Notes: generated from the letters alone by a model not told the origin. A stretch of DNA of 34,655 nucleotides from an uncultured Bacteroidales bacterium (GCA_937906165.1 CALCYA010000088.1:1-34655); one strand, 5' to 3'. Numbered from the stretch's first letter, positions 23,894 to 33,093 are shown. Made by a program: numbers and translations.

Positions 23894-24994
23894 ATGGACG
23901 GACAGAAAAAGAAATTATTGAACGAGACGGATCTGTTGAAGATGCTGGGACAGTTGTTTGCAAAGTGGAAATTTATTTCCATTGTGACATTCTGTTCTGC
24001 GATATTTGGTGTCGTGATGGCCCTGAGTACGGTAAAAAGTTATACCACAGAGGTGGTCGTTGCTCCGGAGTCTTCATCTTCTGCATTGTCATCATCAGGT
24101 ATCGGCTCATTGGCAAGTATGGTAGGCATTGATTTCGGTATGGCTGATGGCTCTGATGCCATATACCCGATGCTTTATCCTGATATCGTCAGTTCTTTGC
24201 CGTTTATGACGGCGCTGTTCGATGTCAAGGTAAGGAATGTCGACGAGACTGTTGATACCACATACTATACCTACTTGAAACATTATCAGGAGAGGACTTG
24301 GCTCGATGCAGTGAAAGAGTTCCCCAAGAAGACGATGTCATGGTTGAGAAGCCTTGCCACATCCTCTAAGCCCAATGTCTATGGTAGCGGTTTCAATCCT
24401 TATATGCTATCCAAGGACCAGATGGCAATGGTGGAGAAGATGAACAAGGCCATTGGTGTCTTTGTGGACAAGAAGACAAATGTCCTCACTATTTCCTTTA
24501 CTGACAGAGACGCTCGTGTAGCTGCAATCATGGCGGAGACCATTACCGAGCGTCTGCAAAAAGAGGTTACCGAGTACAGGATAAAGAAGGCTGTCGATGA
24601 TTGCGTTTATATCGAGGGACTTTATCTTGAGGCAAAGGACAGTCTTGAGGTTGCACAGAAACGTTATGCCGATTTCGTGGACAGCCATAAGAATGTTACA
24701 AAGGAGATAGTCCTTGTCGAGAAGGAACGCCTTATGGCAGACAAGGAACTGAAGACTACGATATTCGCGCAGTGGGCACAGCAGTTGTTGTTGGCAAAGG
24801 CCAAGGTGCAGGAGAAGACACCTGTGTTCGTGACTCTCAAGCCTGCGGCAATATCTGTGCGCGCTTCGTCTATGGGCAGGGCAATGATGGTTGTTCTCTA
24901 TGCTTTTCTTGGTGGTCTGTTCGCGTCGGCTTATGTCCTTTTCAAAGAACCGTTCATTGAATCCTGGAACAGAATCAGACGTAAGGAAGAGTAA
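23894..24994 (+). CDS. Wzz-like chain-length determinant (polysaccharide co-polymerase)
   Basis: 366 residues with the two-helix Wzz layout. A short cytoplasmic N-terminus (DLLKMLGQLFAKWKFI) leads into TM1 at about residues 28-50. A large periplasmic helical domain follows, with a long coiled-coil stretch near 220-290 (YIEGLYLEAKDSLEVAQKRY). TM2 is at about 330-350 (MMVVLYAFLGGLFASAYVLF), followed by a basic cytoplasmic tail. No C-terminal kinase domain is present and no separate tyrosine kinase is found in the window. A serine-rich loop follows TM1 (PESSSSALSSSGIGSLASMV). The protein should set polymer length with the Wzy protein and contact the export channel. Its stop overlaps the start of the polymerase gene (TAATG). 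Confidence 0.9.
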   Translation: MDGQKKKLLNETDLLKMLGQLFAKWKFISIVTFCSAIFGVVMALSTVKSYTTEVVVAPESSSSALSSSGIGSLASMVGIDFGMADGSDAIYPMLYPDIVSSLPFMTALFDVKVRNVDETVDTTYYTYLKHYQERTWLDAVKEFPKKTMSWLRSLATSSKPNVYGSGFNPYMLSKDQMAMVEKMNKAIGVFVDKKTNVLTISFTDRDARVAAIMAETITERLQKEVTEYRIKKAVDDCVYIEGLYLEAKDSLEVAQKRYADFVDSHKNVTKEIVLVEKERLMADKELKTTIFAQWAQQLLLAKAKVQEKTPVFVTLKPAAISVRASSMGRAMMVVLYAFLGGLFASAYVLFKEPFIESWNRIRRKEE

Positions 24995-26181
24995 TGATAT
25001 ATATATTGGTCTTTATACTGCTGCTCATACCGGTCATAAGATATGATTGGCTGGCCAAGAGTGGGGGCGAGAGCGGATGGTACTACTTCAACCTTGTGGT
25101 ATTGATACTCCTTGCCGGCTTGCGTTACAGGGTGGGCGGTGATACATTGATGTATATGTCGATGTATGACGAGATGCCGGCTATGTCCGAGCTAAAGTAT
25201 TTTGACTTTGATGAGGCACTGTACAATCCTTTATGGTATGTATACAACTCGTTTTTCAGGAGCTTCAGCGATGATTTCACTCTTTTTCAGATAGGTCAGG
25301 CTATACTGGTGAACTGTGTATTCTTCTGGTTCTTCAGGAAATATTCACCGCAATATTATTTCTCGGCAATTCTTCTTTATTATGTGGGTTATTATTGTTA
25401 TTTCAATATGGAAATCATGCGCGAGATCATTTGTGTATGTATCCTTATGCTGATAACTCCCTTTTTGCTTGCAAAACGTTGGATACTCTACTATGCCGGA
25501 TGTTTCCTTGCGATAAACTTCCATTACTCCTCGGCGGTGATGCTGGGTATTCCTCTTCTTTGTTATATGTTCAGGAAGCCGTCATGGAAATGGCAACTTG
25601 TAATAATTGCAGGTATTACAGCGTTGATGACCGTGGTTAATATCATGGCGCTTATAGTCAAGTTGGTAGCGCAGGATGAGAGACTTGTAGAACTTGTGGA
25701 GAAATATACTGAAGGTAGTTCTAATTTTACCGGAATGTTCTTCCAGTTGCTTGCAGCCCTTCCTGTTGTGGGGATGATGTACGTACGTTGCAAATGCGAA
25801 CTAGACTATCGTGACAAGTTCGTATCTATGGCTACAGGTGCAGTCTTTGCTTACTCCTTTGCTATGGGTTTCTTCGCTTTTGCGCGTCTGGCAAACTATT
25901 TCATCCCGTTTGTGCTGGTGTTTACCGTGCACACGATCTATTATTTCATATCAAATTGCAACCTGCGCAGCGCACAGGTGTCGACTCTCGTTATGGGATT
26001 GTCGGTATTCCTCATCTCGTTCAACTACGGGTTTTACTATCTGCGCGATATGTCCACTTATTACCCCAATACACGTTTCAATGTAATCTTCACTCCATAC
26101 CATTCTGTGTTTGACCCGGAGATTGACGAACAACGTGAGAGGTTTATGGAGAATTATCGTGATGTGACATTCTTGTTTTAA
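24994..26181 (+). CDS. EpsG-like Wzy polysaccharide polymerase
   Basis: 395 residues and strongly hydrophobic, with about ten or more membrane helices, for example residues 1-14, 28-42 and several between 100 and 360. The start MIYILVFILLLIPVIRYDWL and the motif LLAGLRYRVGGDTLMYMSMY (R..GGD...Y) match the EpsG family of Wzy-type polymerases. A periplasmic loop with EKYTEGSSNFTGMF lies in the second half. These integral inner-membrane proteins join lipid-linked repeat units into polymer. The gene overlaps the Wzz-like gene by one base, as expected for partners. Specificity cannot be read from sequence. Confidence 0.88.
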   Translation: MIYILVFILLLIPVIRYDWLAKSGGESGWYYFNLVVLILLAGLRYRVGGDTLMYMSMYDEMPAMSELKYFDFDEALYNPLWYVYNSFFRSFSDDFTLFQIGQAILVNCVFFWFFRKYSPQYYFSAILLYYVGYYCYFNMEIMREIICVCILMLITPFLLAKRWILYYAGCFLAINFHYSSAVMLGIPLLCYMFRKPSWKWQLVIIAGITALMTVVNIMALIVKLVAQDERLVELVEKYTEGSSNFTGMFFQLLAALPVVGMMYVRCKCELDYRDKFVSMATGAVFAYSFAMGFFAFARLANYFIPFVLVFTVHTIYYFISNCNLRSAQVSTLVMGLSVFLISFNYGFYYLRDMSTYYPNTRFNVIFTPYHSVFDPEIDEQRERFMENYRDVTFLF

Positions 26182-26200
26182 TATTTAATACAAGGAAGCT

Positions 26201-27451
26201 GTGAATATAAAGAAATATAAACAGGTTATAGAGAATTTCTTCTCACTCTCGGTGCTGAACGCGGTGAATATCGTGCTCCAACTCATTACGTTGCCTTATA
26301 TTTTGAGCATTGTGGGCAAGGCCAACTACGGTATATATTCATACGTGTTCATGGTTGTGCAGTATATAATACTGTTCTCGACATACGGCTTCAACTTTTC
26401 GGCGACAAAAAAGATTTCTCTGCTACGAGACGACAATGCTGCGGTGACCTCTATATATAATGCTGTTATAGGATGTAAGATGTTGATTGCCATTGTTCTG
26501 GTTGTTGCCGTTGTGCTTTGTTCCGGCTGGGTGTTCGAAGAAGAAATCGGATTCGTGATGTTCCTGCTCGGTATAGGAATGATTGTAGGCGATATCCTGA
26601 ATCCGGTATGGCTTTTCCAGGGAATGGAGAAAATGAAGTTTATGACTCTGGTCAACTCCTCGTCGAAGATTATCTTTACAGTGCTTGTTTTCTTTGTTGT
26701 CCGCAGTGTCGATGATTTCTATCTGTTGATACTGCTCAACTCCTGCGGATATCTGTTGGCGGGTATATTGAGCGTGTTCCTTGCCTATAAGCAGTTCAAT
26801 GTGCGTCTGGGAGTGCCACACTTCGGTGACATGATTGCACAGTTCAAGGACGGAGGGGCCATGTTCGGCTCTACATTCGGCATGAACCTTTACCGCAATG
26901 CCCATGTCTTGATCCTCAAGCATTTTGCTTCAAACGAGGCTGTCGGCCTTTTCTCGGCAGCCGAGAAAGTCATACACGGCTTCCAGTCTGTGATTCAGCC
27001 CGCGGCCCAGGCTCTGTTTCCTCACATGTCATTGAAATTCAAGGATAAGAACACAAAAGAACGCCTTTCTTTGATGAAGAAGGTGATGATGCCTCTTGTA
27101 GGGCTGTCAATTGTTGCTGCACTGTTCGTATATATATTTGCCCCTTGGATTTCAGACATACTTTGCGGTAAAGATTTCAGAGAGTGTATTCCTCTTATAC
27201 GCATAATGTCTCTTGTAATCATTTTTGGCGAGGTGAATTGTATTGCGGGTATTGTGGGACTTGTAAATATGGACAGGCAGAACTATTTCTTCCGTTCTGT
27301 GCTTGTGACTGGTGTCTGCAGCTGTCTCATTACGTTGGCGTTGGTGCACAGCTGCGGTGAATATGCGGGCGCAATATCATTGGCGGCCTCTGAGGCTCTG
27401 CTTATGGTGATGTGCCTGTACGGATTGTTTAAATATAAAAGAGTGAAATGA
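26201..27451 (+). CDS. Wzx-like flippase (MATE/MOP superfamily)
   Basis: 416 residues with about twelve membrane helices and the Polysacc_synt (Wzx) opening: FFSLSVLNAVNIVLQLITLP, YILSIVGKANYGIYSYVFMV. It should flip the undecaprenyl-linked repeat unit to the periplasmic face. I use GTG at 26201: no ATG occurs in frame until inside the conserved region, and AAGGAAG lies just before the GTG, one of the few ribosome-binding-like sequences in this window. The next gene starts in the overlapping ATGA at its stop. Confidence 0.9.
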   Translation: MNIKKYKQVIENFFSLSVLNAVNIVLQLITLPYILSIVGKANYGIYSYVFMVVQYIILFSTYGFNFSATKKISLLRDDNAAVTSIYNAVIGCKMLIAIVLVVAVVLCSGWVFEEEIGFVMFLLGIGMIVGDILNPVWLFQGMEKMKFMTLVNSSSKIIFTVLVFFVVRSVDDFYLLILLNSCGYLLAGILSVFLAYKQFNVRLGVPHFGDMIAQFKDGGAMFGSTFGMNLYRNAHVLILKHFASNEAVGLFSAAEKVIHGFQSVIQPAAQALFPHMSLKFKDKNTKERLSLMKKVMMPLVGLSIVAALFVYIFAPWISDILCGKDFRECIPLIRIMSLVIIFGEVNCIAGIVGLVNMDRQNYFFRSVLVTGVCSCLITLALVHSCGEYAGAISLAASEALLMVMCLYGLFKYKRVK

Positions 27452-28401
27452 CAGCTATAATACTTGTAAATTGGAATGGCGCCGATGACACTATTGCTTG
27501 CTTGAGGTCATTGCAGATGGCCGCTGGGGATTTCATTGTGGTTATCGCTGATAATGCTTCGGATGATGACTCCCTGCAACGTATAGGTGCATTTATAAAG
27601 GAAAATGGTGAGGATGGGCGTTTCTTCCTGCTACCTCTTGACAACAACTACGGTTTTGCTGTGGGCAATAACAAGGCATTGGGTTTCGCAATGCGTTTCT
27701 CGCCCGATAGCTATATGCTGCTGAACAACGATACCGAGGTGGAGCCTGATTTCCTGACCCGTCTTATGGCGTTTTCTGTAGCCAACCCGCAGTACCGTGC
27801 CCTTACTCCGCGCATAAACTACTTTGACGACAAGAATGTGATTTGGGAGTGCGGTGGAGACATAAAGACCGGACGTCGTGTGCTCAAATATGCAAATATG
27901 GATGCAAAGGTGCTTGAGGGCGTGGAATATTTTTCCATAACATCGATATCGGGCTGTGCCCTTTTCTTCTATCCTGAGCTGTTGGACGCCGACGGCAATT
28001 TGTTCACTGACCGCTATTTCTTCGGCGAAGAGGACTTTGAGTTCTCTATGCGCATGAAGAAGAAAGGCTTGCGTATGGCGTGTGTCCCCGGCTCTTGCAT
28101 ATATCATAAGGTGGGCCGCTCGCGCAACAAGATGAAAGCAATTGCCAATGTGGGCAAATACTATATGTACTATCTTAACAGACTGATAACCCTGAGACTG
28201 CACCTGTCGCCGTGGAAGTTCAGGCTTGTGAAAATGATGTATATGCCCAACTGCTTCCGCTATTTCTACAGTGTCAACCATTCATTCAAGACTTCGTGGA
28301 GTCTTATGACAAGGCTGTCAAGAGAGGTGGATAGCAAATATGGGGTAAGCAGGGAGGATTTCCGTGCCTTGATGATTGATAATGATTATTTCGATAAATA
28401 A
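27448..28401 (+). CDS. GT2 family glycosyltransferase
   Basis: 317 residues. A GT-A fold enzyme: TAIILVNWNGADDTIACLRS at the N-terminus, VVIADNASDDDSLQR, then NNYGFAVGNNKALG. The metal motif is LLNNDTEVEPDF (NDT in place of DxD, as in rhamnosyltransferase-like GT2 members). Next comes WECGGDIKTGRRVLKYANMD and the acceptor/base region FFGEEDFEFSMRMKKKGLRM. The C-terminal 90 residues are basic and hydrophobic (KYYMYYLNRLITLRLHLSPW), likely for membrane contact. It adds a sugar to the lipid-linked repeat unit on the cytoplasmic side. It overlaps the flippase gene by 4 bases and is followed by the lyase-like gene after 8 bases. Confidence 0.9.
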   Translation: MTAIILVNWNGADDTIACLRSLQMAAGDFIVVIADNASDDDSLQRIGAFIKENGEDGRFFLLPLDNNYGFAVGNNKALGFAMRFSPDSYMLLNNDTEVEPDFLTRLMAFSVANPQYRALTPRINYFDDKNVIWECGGDIKTGRRVLKYANMDAKVLEGVEYFSITSISGCALFFYPELLDADGNLFTDRYFFGEEDFEFSMRMKKKGLRMACVPGSCIYHKVGRSRNKMKAIANVGKYYMYYLNRLITLRLHLSPWKFRLVKMMYMPNCFRYFYSVNHSFKTSWSLMTRLSREVDSKYGVSREDFRALMIDNDYFDK

Positions 28402-28409
28402 AACTCCCC

Positions 28410-30008
28410 GTGGATATCAGCAGATTATATCATACAGTACGATACCTTAAACCCGAGCAGTTCTATTTCAGAGCCTTATATAAGGTAAAAGGTGTATGTC
28501 GCAAACTCTTTGGCATAAGGCCTTGCTACGTCCGTTACAGTCCCGGGCATCCTCTGTTGTTCAAGGCTCCATGGATAGAGAAGCCTTGCTCTTATAAAGG
28601 TGACAATCTCTTTGAGTTCCTCAATGTGTGTGACACGTTCAGCGGGGAGTGGGACAGCAATAGACAGGGCGAGTTGTGGCGATATAACCTCAACTACATG
28701 GACTTTCTGCTACAGCCTTCAATGGGTGCAGTGGAGGGTTATGCGTGGATAGAGCGCTTCATTGAAGCAATGCCTGCAAATAAGGTTGCTAATGACCCTT
28801 ATCCGATATCCTTGCGAGGTATCAATTGGATAAAGTTCGTTTATCTGCATCATGAGAGTCTGTCCGCTGAACAGTTGCAAAAGATTGATACGGCCCTTTA
28901 TTCGCAGTATCTTATTCTGGCAGGTAGGGTAGAAAGGCATCTCCTGGCAAACCATTATCTTGAGAATGGTTTCTCTTTGCTGTTTGCTGCATACTATTTT
29001 GATGACAATAAGTTCTTCAAACTTGCGGAGAAGATTATAAAATCCCAGTTGGAGGAACAGATACTTCCTGACGGCACGCATTTCGAGCTCAGTCCAATGT
29101 ATCATTGCATAATACTTGAGCGCTTGCTCGATTGCTACAGCATCATTGATAATGGACGTCATAAAGCTTTATCGTCTTTAATGCTCGATAAGGCAAGGCT
29201 GATGTTAGGCTGGCTTCAGGCAATTGTGATGAGCGACGGCAATATACCTTTGCTCAATGACTCTGCATTAGGTATTGCACCGTTGCCGGCAGAACTTTTT
29301 ACATATGCAAAGAAACTCGGTATAGAGTGGAGCGCAGTGCCTTTGGGTGCGAGCGGTTACCGCAAGTTCAATGGCGATAGTTACGATGCTTTTGTGGATG
29401 TTGCGGCATTGGGACCTTCATATAATCTTGGACACAGCCACGCCGATACTTTTACTTTTGTGATGAATGTGTGCGGTAAGCCGTTCATTGTCGATACGGG
29501 TGTCTCTACATATTCGGCCGGCGAACGCCGGAGTTATGAACGTTCTACTCGTGCCCATAACACGGTTACGGTAGATGGTACTGACAGCAGCCACGTCTGG
29601 GGAGCGTTCCGTTGTGCCCGGCGTGCGGCGGTAGAGATAATAAGTGAAGACAAATGTTCGATATGTGCAAAGCATAATGGCTACAGCCCGTTGTCTGTTG
29701 AGGTTTACCGCAAATTCGTTGGTCGTGAAGAGGATTTTGAAATTGTTGATGAGGTACGTGGAAGAAATGGCAGGAATTGCACTGCTGCTTTCCATCTTGC
29801 CCCTGATGTTGAAGTAATCTCTGTAGACAAGGAAAAGGTCGTAACCTCAAGCGGAACGCTTTCTTTTATGGGTGCTTCATCCGTGGAAGTTGAGGCGGTA
29901 GAGATTGCATATGTATATAATAGGCTGCAATATGCCAAGCGTATATCTGTGTCATTTGATGAGAAACTGACTACTATTGTTGCACCCGATCAAACCGATG
30001 TGATATGA
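28410..30008 (+). CDS. Heparinase II/III-like polysaccharide lyase family protein
   Basis: 532 residues from the GTG at 28410; no useful ATG exists upstream of conserved sequence. The N-terminal half is an all-helical toroid with family blocks LRGINWIKFVYLHH, NHYLENGFSLLFAAYYF (Asn181, His182, Tyr183) and LSPMYHCIILERLLDCY (Tyr231, His232). The C-terminal half is the beta-sandwich of Hepar_II_III, with LGHSHADTFTFVMNVCGKPF (His342, His344), VDTGVSTYSAGERRSYERST and AHNTVTVDGTDSS. Lyases of this kind cut uronic-acid chains by beta-elimination using Asn/His/Tyr. No signal peptide is visible, although secreted lyases normally have one. Such genes recur in exopolysaccharide loci, where they may trim, release or modify the polymer. 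The next gene starts within its stop (ATGA). Confidence 0.85.
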   Translation: MDISRLYHTVRYLKPEQFYFRALYKVKGVCRKLFGIRPCYVRYSPGHPLLFKAPWIEKPCSYKGDNLFEFLNVCDTFSGEWDSNRQGELWRYNLNYMDFLLQPSMGAVEGYAWIERFIEAMPANKVANDPYPISLRGINWIKFVYLHHESLSAEQLQKIDTALYSQYLILAGRVERHLLANHYLENGFSLLFAAYYFDDNKFFKLAEKIIKSQLEEQILPDGTHFELSPMYHCIILERLLDCYSIIDNGRHKALSSLMLDKARLMLGWLQAIVMSDGNIPLLNDSALGIAPLPAELFTYAKKLGIEWSAVPLGASGYRKFNGDSYDAFVDVAALGPSYNLGHSHADTFTFVMNVCGKPFIVDTGVSTYSAGERRSYERSTRAHNTVTVDGTDSSHVWGAFRCARRAAVEIISEDKCSICAKHNGYSPLSVEVYRKFVGREEDFEIVDEVRGRNGRNCTAAFHLAPDVEVISVDKEKVVTSSGTLSFMGASSVEVEAVEIAYVYNRLQYAKRISVSFDEKLTTIVAPDQTDVI

Positions 30009-31129
30009 AAGTATTGTTGTGCTCGCCATACGAGCCTGTTATAAAGGAGAATGCCGGTGGTATTGCAATGTGGGCAAAGCATATTATGGACTTCTACAGG
30101 AGTACCGATGACGGTATAAGTATTGAGGTGTTGCCATATAACCGTTCGATTTATGTACATAATGGACTGAATGCCTTTGTGCGTCTTTATAAAGGTGCTA
30201 CCGATTATCTCGGGCTTATGTGGCAGACACGCAAACGCATCAAGCAAGAGCGCTTCGATGTGTTGCACCTTTGCTCAAGTGCCTTGCTGAGCATTATACG
30301 TGATTATATCGTAATGAAGATGGCGCGTAGGAACGGCGTCGCCGGTGTAATGCATTTTCATTGCGGACGTATACCCAAACTCGCTGCAGCAGACGGTTGG
30401 CGTTGGAAGATTCTAAAGAAGGCTGTCAAGGCTGCAAGTGCAACGGTTGTGCTCGATGAGGAATCGTACCGGGTACTGCGCTCTAACGGTTTTGAAAATG
30501 TATATAAGATTGCGAATCCGTTGTCATGTGAAATGCTGGATAATATTGATAGGTTGGGCCGTGAGATTGTACGCGTGCCTCGTCGTCTTCTTTATGTGGG
30601 TCACGTGATACCTACAAAAGGTGTGTATGAACTTGTTGAGGCATGTACCGCAATACCCGATGTCGAGTTGCGCCTTTTGGGCCGTGTAGAGGATGGCGTG
30701 AAAGGTGATCTTGAACGGATGGCATCAGCAAAGTCAGGTGAGTGGATGAAGTTGTTGGGAGAGAAAGGACATGACGATGTTTTGCGCGAGATGCTTTCGT
30801 GTGACCTGTTTGTCTTTCCTTCGTATACCGAGGGCTTTCCTAATGTGATTCTCGAAGCAATGGCATGCGGAGCCCCGATAATTACAACGGGGGTGGGGGC
30901 AATACCCGAAATACTTGACGAGGGAACTGATTCTCCGTGTGGGGTTATTGTTCCGGTGAAGGACGTTAAAGCATTGAAAGAAGCAATTGGCGACTTGATC
31001 TGTGATTCTCTGATGAAGAAGAATCTGATAGAGATAGCTCGTGAAAAAGTTAAATCTATGTATTCTGTACCGATAGTGTGGGAAAATTTGATAGAAACAT
31101 GGAAAGCTGCTACAAACAAAGTTGTCTGA
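30005..31129 (+). CDS. GT4 family glycosyltransferase
   Basis: 374 residues with a GT-B fold. The N-terminal acceptor domain begins KVLLCSPYEPVIKENAGGIA, whose glycine-rich loop is typical of GT4. The donor domain begins RRLLYVGHVIPTKGVYELVE and continues LRLLGRVEDG. The EX7E motif is SYTEGFPNVILEAMACGAPI (Glu276, Glu284), followed by GVGAIPEIL. It is retaining, uses a nucleotide sugar, and is probably peripheral on the inner membrane. It overlaps the lyase-like gene by 4 bases. A 71-base A/T-rich gap follows before the acetyltransferase gene. Confidence 0.9.
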   Translation: MKVLLCSPYEPVIKENAGGIAMWAKHIMDFYRSTDDGISIEVLPYNRSIYVHNGLNAFVRLYKGATDYLGLMWQTRKRIKQERFDVLHLCSSALLSIIRDYIVMKMARRNGVAGVMHFHCGRIPKLAAADGWRWKILKKAVKAASATVVLDEESYRVLRSNGFENVYKIANPLSCEMLDNIDRLGREIVRVPRRLLYVGHVIPTKGVYELVEACTAIPDVELRLLGRVEDGVKGDLERMASAKSGEWMKLLGEKGHDDVLREMLSCDLFVFPSYTEGFPNVILEAMACGAPIITTGVGAIPEILDEGTDSPCGVIVPVKDVKALKEAIGDLICDSLMKKNLIEIAREKVKSMYSVPIVWENLIETWKAATNKVV

Positions 31130-31200
31130 TGTTTTTGCCAATAAAGAATTTTGTGATATGAATCATAGCATATTTACAATCAAATAAATAAGTTTATATT

Positions 31201-31770
31201 ATGGGTGACTCATTGTTCAAATACGATTATTATAGATACTTCGGAAACCGTAAAAGCAATTTCTTTAGAAGAATCTTCATGCATTACCCGGTTGAACTGA
31301 TGTTTCTGCGTGCATTCAGAAAGGCCCAATATTATAGAGGTAAGAAAAGGTTTCTACTTCAATATCTGTATTGGGAGTTGAAGAAAAGACGTCTCTCAAC
31401 CAAGACTCATATACAGATTCCTACAGTCACTCAAATAGGTAAGGGATTTTATATCGGTCACTTTGGAAGAGTCATTGTAAATCCGCGCGCGGTTTTAGGT
31501 AATAATATAACTATAAACACGGGCGTTACAATTGGTCAGACAAATAGGGGTAAGAATAAAGGTGCTCCTGTCATTTCTGATAATGTTTGGATTGGAACAA
31601 ATGCGGTTATAGTAGGTAAGATAAGCATAGGGACTGATGTCATGATTGCTCCCAATGCGTTTGTCAATTTTAATGTGCCACCTCATTCCATAGTAATAGG
31701 TAATCCTGCGAAAATCATAAGCCGTGAAAATGCTACAGAAGGATATATCGAACGTGTCGTGGATGTATAG
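31201..31770 (+). CDS. Hexapeptide-repeat acetyltransferase (serine acetyltransferase-like)
   Basis: 189 residues. The first 75 are basic and helical (FFRRIFMHYPVELMFLRAFR). Left-handed beta-helix repeats follow: IPTVTQIGKGFYIGHFGRVI, NPRAVLGNNITINTGVTIGQ, PVISDNVWIGTNAVIVGKIS and IGTDVMIAPNAFVNFNVPPH, ending IVIGNPAKII. The order resembles CysE-like acetyltransferases, but in polysaccharide loci these usually O-acetylate a sugar using acetyl-CoA. The catalytic His is probably in YIGHFG. The gene and its 5' flank are clearly richer in A and T than the neighbours, with more AAT, ATA and TTT codons, which suggests separate acquisition. It is set apart by 71 bases upstream and a new promoter downstream. 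Confidence 0.85.
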   Translation: MGDSLFKYDYYRYFGNRKSNFFRRIFMHYPVELMFLRAFRKAQYYRGKKRFLLQYLYWELKKRRLSTKTHIQIPTVTQIGKGFYIGHFGRVIVNPRAVLGNNITINTGVTIGQTNRGKNKGAPVISDNVWIGTNAVIVGKISIGTDVMIAPNAFVNFNVPPHSIVIGNPAKIISRENATEGYIERVVDV

Positions 31771-31856
31771 TATAGACAATTGTATGCTCAATCAGGAAGA
31801 ACAAAGCCGGATATTGCAATAAATAGTGGTAATAGTGGTAATAAATATGGGTTTTC

Positions 31857-31887
31857 TTTGTTCTCCGTAGATTATTTTGTATTTTTG
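31857..31887 (+). promoter_or_regulatory. Internal promoter of the polysaccharide locus
   Basis: TTTG at 31857-31860, exactly 19 bases, then TATTTTTG at 31880-31887: a textbook Bacteroidetes -33/-7 pair. The expected start, about 31893-31896, leaves a leader of only a few bases before the ATG at 31900, so the transcript may be nearly leaderless. Confidence 0.65.
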
Positions 31888-31899
31888 TAAGAATAACTC

Positions 31900-33093
31900 A
31901 TGCGTGTGAAAGTACTGATTGTTTCATTCTATTACGAGCCGGAACTGGGCGCAGCTCCCAGCCGCATTACGAATCTCGCCAAGGGCCTCAAGGCTTCGGG
32001 TGCAGATGTTGATGTGCTTACCTGTCTGCCCAATTACCCCAAAGGTAAGGTGTTCGACGGTTATCGCGGACGCTTCTCCATGAAAGAGACAATCGATGGT
32101 ATAAACGTGTACCGCTATTGGACGTATGCAACAGTGTCCAAGAACCCTTTCAAGCGCGTGCTGGCTATGACCTCTTATGCGGTTACCATGTGGAGCTTCG
32201 CTTTCAAGCGTAAGCTCATAAAGAGCTACGACCGCATCATCGTTCAGTCTCCGCCGATAATGGTGTCGGCATCAGCAGTTATGCTGTTCTCCAAATTGTT
32301 CGGCAAGAATGTAGTGCTTAATGTCTCTGACCTATGGCCAGGTTCGGCAGTGGAATTGGGCTTTGTGCGCGAAGGTAGTCTCACTTTCAAAATCCTTTCA
32401 CGCCTGGAGCGTTTTATCTACAGGAACTCGACATCCATCATGGGACAGTCCAGGGAAATCCTTGAGCATATAGACGGGATGTTCCCCAGCAAACGCAAAT
32501 TCCTGTATCTGAACCTGCAACCTCAGACTGCCGCTCCCGTAGAACTCAAGAAACGCAATGACAAGATAAAGATTGTCTATGCAGGTCTTTTCGGTGTAGC
32601 ACAGGATATGCTCTCTCTCTTGAAGTCAATAGATTTTGTTGCTTTGGGTGTAGAGATGCACCTTTATGGTGGCGGTAACCAGATTGATGAAATCCTCAAA
32701 TACATTAGTGGCGGTGACAAGAATATCTGGTATCACGGCTACGTGTCAAAGCAGCAGATGAACGAGGAACTGCAACAATACGATCTTTCTATAATTCCAC
32801 TTGCAACCCATATATACGGAGCTGTCCCCTCAAAAATTTATGATCTGCTTCCTGCCGGTATACCGGTGCTTTTCAGCGGTGGCGGCGAGGGTGCGCGTAT
32901 TGTAACCGAGAATGGCTTCGGTCTTGTGTCGAAGCATGGTGATTATGTTTCACTTGAAAAGAATATCAAAGTATTTGTAGATATGCCGTCCGAGGAGTAT
33001 TCAAAGTATGCCGACAATTGTCTGAAAGCTGCAGTGGGCGAATATTCGTTTGCAAAGCAGATGGAATCTTTCTGTAAGTTCCTGGGCGAATGA
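31900..33093 (+). CDS. GT4 family glycosyltransferase (WbuB-like)
   Basis: 397 residues with a GT-B fold. It opens KVLIVSFYYEPELGAAPSRI and continues VDVLTCLPNYPKGKVFDGYR, GINVYRYWTYATVSKNPFKR and NVSDLWPGSAVELGF, the pattern of WbuB-like transferases that add deoxy-aminosugars such as fucosamine. The donor half has IKIVYAGLFGVAQDMLSLLK and VPSKIYDLLPAGIPVLFSGG (from Val309) in place of the stricter EX7E. The sugar is not readable from sequence. It has its own promoter (31857-31887), so this transferase can be expressed apart from the main operon. The 106 bases before that promoter hold a small AATAGTGGT duplication and nothing else of note. Confidence 0.88.
   Translation: MRVKVLIVSFYYEPELGAAPSRITNLAKGLKASGADVDVLTCLPNYPKGKVFDGYRGRFSMKETIDGINVYRYWTYATVSKNPFKRVLAMTSYAVTMWSFAFKRKLIKSYDRIIVQSPPIMVSASAVMLFSKLFGKNVVLNVSDLWPGSAVELGFVREGSLTFKILSRLERFIYRNSTSIMGQSREILEHIDGMFPSKRKFLYLNLQPQTAAPVELKKRNDKIKIVYAGLFGVAQDMLSLLKSIDFVALGVEMHLYGGGNQIDEILKYISGGDKNIWYHGYVSKQQMNEELQQYDLSIIPLATHIYGAVPSKIYDLLPAGIPVLFSGGGEGARIVTENGFGLVSKHGDYVSLEKNIKVFVDMPSEEYSKYADNCLKAAVGEYSFAKQMESFCKFLGE

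Noticed and set aside
27631..28281. 216-codon open frame antisense to the GT2 gene
   Set aside because: The GT2 frame carries all catalytic motifs and overlaps its operon neighbours; the antisense frame has His/Val-rich composition typical of a shadow.
31822..31839. Tandem duplication of AATAGTGGT
   Set aside because: Two short copies in an A/T-rich gap; too small to support a functional repeat.
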